DNA of 64,000 bases from Brachionus manjavacas (Eukaryota > Rotifera > Eurotatoria > Ploima > Brachionidae): contig JAHQIY010000016.1 in the NCBI GenBank assembly GCA_019054805.1, positions 1,674,001 to 1,738,000 of the forward strand. The letters are read 5' to 3'. The notes below the pieces were generated by a model that had not been told where the DNA came from, searched no databases, and saw only the letters and a list, made by a program, of their open reading frames with translations. Below are positions 59,877 through 64,000 of the stretch, in pieces. Within the stretch, counting starts at the first letter, position 1. Each line of letters opens with the position of its first letter. The position numbers were made by a program, and so were the translations under genes.

Positions 59877-60703
59877 ACTTGAAGTTCATGATCATGATCA
59901 CATGATCAAAAACTTAAATGATTAAATCTAATTAAAAATGATTAAATTGGCTTTTTTGTTCCTTTTTAATTAAACATAAAATGTTTATTGTTTCAATTTT
60001 AAAAATAAAATATTTATTTTTCTAATTTATATTAAATTAATTCCTATGAAATCTTTATTCCAAATTTTTTAAAGACAAATTTCAAATCCACTATAAGTTT
60101 TCCAAATTTTTTTAAATAAACGAAGAGTATTTATGCGACGAATTTGCTTTAAACAACAAATTTCATTCTCTTTTTGTAGAATTTCAAAATATTAAACAGG
60201 AAACATCAAGTTAATCAATTAATCAATAAACTGAATAGAAAAACTTTTCATTTAATTATTTTAAAATTATTTTTACTTCTTTTTTGCTCTTATGTACAAT
60301 TATTTAGACCTAAATTTTTACATTTTTTTTTCTATTTTGGTGTATAATTTTCAACCTTTATTTTCTAAATCGTTAGGCTAAAAAGCAGGACCTTGATCCA
60401 TTCTTAGTTTCTTGAGGTATTTCCTCAAACAAATTGATAAAAAAATAAAAAAATTAAATAAAATAATATTGTAACTATTTGAAGAAATAAATTTCAGCAA
60501 AATTTCAAAATATTCATTAAGGCTTTTTTTACTTCAGAAAAAATAAGTTAAATTTTCTTCCTAGTTATAGATAATATGTTAGATTTTCTTCCTAGTTATT
60601 ATTCATGTTTAATAATATTTAAAAATTGATAAAAATACATTTTTTTAAATCAAAACAAAAAAATTTTATTTGAAATTTAAATTTGATCATGAACTTCAAT
60701 TTG
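59877..60703. mobile_element. Inverted-repeat (MITE-like) element, copy B
   Basis: The left terminus CTTGAAGTTCATGATCATGA is mirrored by the right terminus TTTGATCATGAACTTCAATT (16 bases TTGAAGTTCATGATCA in perfect inverted repeat). Internal sequence is alignable in order with copy A (16452-16949), but this copy is about 330 bases longer. No frame codes for a transposase. Target duplication unclear. Confidence 0.62.
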
Positions 60704-60988
60704 CCGAATTTTGGGTAGAATTTAAATAATAGTTTAAATCAAAATCTTTTAATAATCAAAATTTTTAAATAATCAAAATTTTGCCTTTCAAAAAGTTTAA
60801 TTAAAAAAGAATTTTTTGTCTAAAAGATTTGGATTAGTTCTGTAGACAGAATTTGGTGACACAATAAAGCAATCAAAAATTCCTAATTAAAGTTTTAGAG
60901 CAAAATTTTTGACAATTTTTTTGCCATATTCTTGTATCAATTAATCTAATTCTTTCAAAAAAAATTTACTTATTAAAAATTTAATTAT
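60704..60988. other. A+T-rich spacer
   Basis: Between the inverted-repeat element and the LINE tail; nothing recognised. Confidence 0.4.
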
Positions 60989-61006
60989 TAGTAGTAGTAG
61001 TAGTAG
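60989..61006. repeat. (TAG)6 microsatellite, LINE 3' tail
   Basis: Six perfect TAG units on the plus strand, CTA on the element's own strand, marking its 3' terminus. Confidence 0.85.
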
Positions 61007-62512
61007 TTTAAAATGCAGCTTAGAGGTTATCTAAGCATAACTCTAAAGAGCTGTAGCAGCCGCTTTTTTATGTTTCGACATCCAAACATCAAGCTTCACT
61101 TTAAAACTATTCAGGTCCTTTGCATTTACCACATCTTCCGGGAGTTTGTTCCATTCATTCACGACTCTATTGGTAAATAAGTTAAATCTAGGAAGACAAT
61201 TCTTAACATGTTCACGCGTTAGGCAATAGCTTTTTCTCCTTAATTCATATCTTTGGCTCCCGGATCTTGTGTTTAGACTGTAGTTGATTCCTTTATTAAA
61301 TTCAATTTGTTCGTAATTGTTTACCATTTTGTACTTTTGAATTGGATTTGGTCACCCCTTAATCTTCTTGTCCTCAGGTTAGTTAACTCTAGCTTTGACA
61401 AACGTTGTTGATAATCCAAATCACGCAGTTCTGGAATCAAATTTGTTGCTCTTCGTTGAACTTTCTCAAGCTCATTTATATCCTTCTCCAAATATGAACA
61501 CCATGCACTGACAGCATGCTCCAGGTGCGGTCTAACCATAGAACAATACAATAGTTTGATAGTCTCGCTGCACGGATACTTAAATGCTTTCCTAATTATA
61601 CCCAACATTCTATTTGCTTTAGCTGTTGCATTCTTGACTTGTGTGTCCCACTTTAAATCATTGTGTAAATACCCAAATCTCTTTCGCATTTTGATTTACG
61701 CAAGGGCTTCAAACCAATCTTGAACTCGAACTCGGGATTATTGCTACCAATATGAACTACTTTACATTTTCCTAGATTTAGCTGAGTCGACCACTCTTTT
61801 GACCACTTGCACACCTGATCCATATCTGATTGTAGCTTATAAATCGAGTTGAAATTATTAACTGTTGATGAGATCTTCGTGTCATCAGCATAAGCTTCAC
61901 AATTGTTTTGGACAATATCCAACATATCGTTTATATAAATAATAAAGAGTAGATGACCGAGCACTGAACCTTGTGGAACTCCACTGTTAACATTAATCCA
62001 ATATGAGCTAGTGTCCCCTAACACTACCCTTTGAGAACGTTCTAACAGAAACGCTTTTATCCAATTGATCAGGCCACTACCAAAACCAAAAAACTTGAGT
62101 TTGTACAAAAGCTTTCTGTGGGGGACTTTATCTAAAGCCTTTGCGAAATCTGTGTAAATGATGTCAACCGTTAAACCTTGAGCAATTGCTTCACAAATGA
62201 GATCTAAAGTCTCTAATAAATTCGTCAAGCACGATTTTTTTGGTAGAAAACCGTGCTGTGATGTTGATATTAACTTGTTTCTCAGTAAGTGCTCTAATAT
62301 TGATTCTTTAATTATGGACTCCAGGACTTTGCATACAATACACGTTAATGATACGGGACGATCATTCTTAGGAGAGTCTAGAACCCTCTTTATGTAAAAG
62401 CGTTACATTTGATTGCTTCCAAACTTTAGGTAATTCCCCTACGGTTAACGACTTTCTGTAAATTTTTAAAAGAGGAAGAGCAAACGACTCAGTACATTTT
62501 TTAAGTAATTAT
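60989..62512 (-). mobile_element. 5'-truncated, frameshifted CR1/jockey-like LINE
   Basis: Minus-strand reverse transcriptase begins mid-domain near 62512 (L-L-K-K-C-T-E-S, G-E-L-P-K-V-W-K-Q). It continues with N-D-R-P-V-S-L-T, H-G-F-L-P-K-K-S-C, A-K-A-L-D-K-V-P-H, G-V-P-Q-G-S-V-L-G-H-L-L-F and the catalytic Y-A-D-D, then the thumb/C-terminal region (V-R-P-H-L-E-H-A-V-S-A-W, L-E-K-V-Q-R-R-A-T, F-T-N-R-V-V-N-E-W-N-K-L-P). Frame breaks occur near 62385, 61660 and 61328, so it is dead. The stop codon at 61043 is followed by about 36 bases and then six CTA/TAG units (60989-61006), a microsatellite 3' tail typical of this LINE group. The endonuclease and ORF1 are missing, consistent with 5' truncation on insertion. 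Confidence 0.88.
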
Positions 62513-63049
62513 TGTTCTTTTTTATTGCTTTAAAATTCATAATGCCGAAATTTTAATTTTTTTTTTAATATTAAGATATCAGCAGCACTTGTTTATAAAT
62601 AGAGGCGAATTCTAAAAGAATTAAAACTTTATATCGTATTTATGGACACTTTTCTTTAAAAGTTTTGAATCAAAAGCCAAATTCAAAAGAATAAATATGA
62701 TTAGATAAATAATATAAGAAGAAATGTGATAAATCTTACAATCTATTTACGAATAGCAGATTTTGTGAAATCATAAATTGTGGATTTTTTTATTTTCTAT
62801 TAATAAAATTATTATTACAAATTTTATTTACTATTATAATAAAAATAATTTAAGATTAACTAGCTTTATTATCAAATTATCAAAAAATATTAAATAAATT
62901 AAAAAAATTGAATATGCATTAAAGATATAAAAAATTCAAAAAAATACTTATAATATTTATTTTTCAAAGAAAGATACAAAGCTAAAGTAAAAAATAATAA
63001 TTTTTATATTTATTGATAGAATAAAAATTTTCTAAAAATAATTTATGAC
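62513..63049. other. A+T-rich spacer between LINE and tRNA
   Basis: No gene or repeat recognised. Confidence 0.45.
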
Positions 63050-63058
63050 AAAAAAAAA
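63050..63058 (-). terminator. RNA polymerase III terminator of the tRNA
   Basis: Nine A on the plus strand, a T9 run on the tRNA strand, beginning three bases after the tRNA 3' end. Confidence 0.85.
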
Positions 63059-63060
63059 TT

Positions 63061-63179
63061 CGCAGTGAGCAGGATTTGAACCTGCGCGGGAAAATCCCAT
63101 CTGATCGCTGTGAACCATTTTTTCAATAGCTTAGAAATCAAATTCTAGTCAGACGCCTTAACCACTCGGCCATCACTGC
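63061..63179 (-). tRNA. tRNA-Ser(AGA) with 37-base intron
   Basis: Acceptor stem GCAGTGA/TCACTGC with discriminator G. D arm GCCGAGTGGTTAAGGC (A box). Anticodon stem TCTGA/TCAGA with loop CTAGAAA and anticodon AGA (63144-63146). Long class II variable arm. T arm GCAGG-TTCAAAT-CCTGC (B box). The loop is interrupted after position 37 by an intron at 63106-63142, the canonical place. The spliced length is 82 before CCA addition, normal for serine. It should decode UCU/UCC through inosine. Confidence 0.93.
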
Positions 63180-63426
63180 TCAATTCTAAAGCAACACCTT
63201 AAAAAATTTCAATACAAAAAATTTTAATAAAATATTTCATAATTATGAAAATAATTTGAAAATTCTTATTTAAAAAAAAATAATTATTTTATTTATAGCA
63301 ACCAAAGCCTTTAAGAATGTTTCATATATTCCCATGCCTTGATTATGCGCCTTTAAAAAATGTTTGCTTAAAATAAACTAATAATTTAATATTTTCTGAA
63401 AATATTTTCAAAAAAAGGAGCAAAAA
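63180..63426. other. Spacer between tRNA and N4BP2-like gene
   Basis: A+T-rich, divergent promoters expected; no specific signal. Confidence 0.4.
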
Positions 63427-64000
63427 ATGTCCAAATTAGAAATTAGTCAATTATCTGATCTATTTAGGTCAAAATTGGCTGTAACTGGTGAACATCCGTG
63501 TTTAGTTGATCCAGACACAATTCAATTTATTAAAAATTCCAAAGTAGAAACTATAGTTAACTGAAAAAGTAATAATTGCGTTCTATTAAAAAGGTATTGT
63601 TTATAAACCGCGGATTACCAGGTTCAGGAAAGAGCACACTATCGAACCGTATCAAAAAAGTCTATGAAAATACTGTGATATGTGCCGGTGACGATTATTT
63701 TATGGACAAATTTGGCAATTATAATTTTGACCGAAATAAACTCCACGAAGCTCATTTATCAGCCCAGAATAAAGCGCATGAAGCTTGTCAAAATGGAATA
63801 AGTCCAGTTATTGCCGATAACACAAATGTAAGATTTTGGGAATTTAAACCATATCTGGACATAGCTAGAGAATTTAACTACATAGTCATCATAATTGAGC
63901 CCAGAACAGAGCATAAATTTGATATCGAAAAACTCTTCCGTACATCAATTTTGTTTAAAATAATTAAATAATAAAATTTTTATTTTTTTAGGTTTGAATA
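63427..64000 (+). CDS. N4BP2-like P-loop kinase (partial, cut by right edge)
   Basis: Exons 63427-63543, 63594-63939 and 63992 onward, with introns of 50 and 52 bases (GT..AG) in matching phases. Exon 1 gives M-S-K-L-E-I-S-Q-L. Exon 2 carries Walker A R-G-L-P-G-S-G-K-S-T (residues 45-54), D-D-Y-F, E-A-H-x-x-A-Q-N-K-A, N-G-I-S-P-V-I-A-D-N-T-N and W-E-F-K-P-Y, which match the NEDD4-binding-protein-2-like (N4BP2, N4BP2L1/L2) nucleotide-kinase domain, related to polynucleotide kinase. Substrate in animals is uncertain. Exon 3 begins L-N and runs off the window, so the C-terminal part is missing and the paralogue cannot be fixed. Start chosen as the only upstream ATG that splices in phase. Confidence 0.85.

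Overview
This window is animal (metazoan) nuclear DNA. Non-coding DNA is extremely A+T-rich. Most spliced genes carry many introns of about 47-120 bases with GT..AG ends, and the protein set is animal-specific or animal-typical: a rhodopsin-class GPCR, a PIM-like kinase, a Zasp/PDLIM muscle PDZ protein, NAA80, INTS15, MUL1 and neutral sphingomyelinase. The compact introns, high A+T and degenerate non-LTR retrotransposons fit a small protostome/spiralian genome. A rotifer is my best guess, but that is inference only.

Layout. 1-2 kb: an intronless peptide-type GPCR, open at the left edge. 3.7-6.9 kb: head-to-tail RNMT (mRNA cap guanine-N7 methyltransferase) and DUS2 (tRNA dihydrouridine synthase, 11 exons reconstructed here). 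6.9-7.1 kb: a possible small acylated protein, tail-to-tail with DUS2. 7.7-9.5 kb: two N-terminal acetyltransferases, NAA60 and NAA80, 53 bases apart on the same strand. NAA60 holds a textbook U12-type AT-AC intron. 10.6-14.7 kb: UBALD and SMPD2 on the minus strand. 14.7-25.1 kb: a gene desert with two TTAA-flanked piggyBac-like short elements, one copy of a second inverted-repeat family and an AAGATCTT-rich repeat block. 25.1-26.4 kb: a PIM-like kinase. 26.4-33 kb: mostly non-coding, with a retrotransposon relic. 33-37 kb: a Ser-rich protein with two PP1-docking motifs and INTS15, both minus strand. 37.6-38.8 kb: MUL1, divergent from INTS15. 38.8-43.4 kb: non-coding with two relics of one LINE family. 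43.4-54.9 kb: a coiled-coil/SxIP gene whose four exons join in frame across introns of 1.4, 4.0 and 3.4 kb. 55.7-58.8 kb: a Zasp-like PDZ gene on the minus strand. 59.9-60.7 kb: second copy of the inverted-repeat element. 61-62.5 kb: a 5'-truncated, frameshifted CR1/jockey-like LINE. 63.1 kb: tRNA-Ser(AGA) with a 37-base intron. 63.4 kb to the right edge: an N4BP2-like P-loop kinase, cut by the window.

Functional links: RNMT/DUS2 (RNA modification) and NAA60/NAA80 (N-terminal acetylation) are closely spaced same-strand pairs of related function. NAA80 (actin acetylation), the Zasp-like protein and the SxIP coiled-coil protein touch the cytoskeleton, but nothing in the sequence shows that the window is one system. 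I found no CRISPR array, no prokaryotic cassette and no obviously foreign gene. The most unusual items are the U12 intron, the tandem acetyltransferases, the inverted-repeat elements, and the uncharacterised PP1-motif, SxIP and MGC-type proteins.
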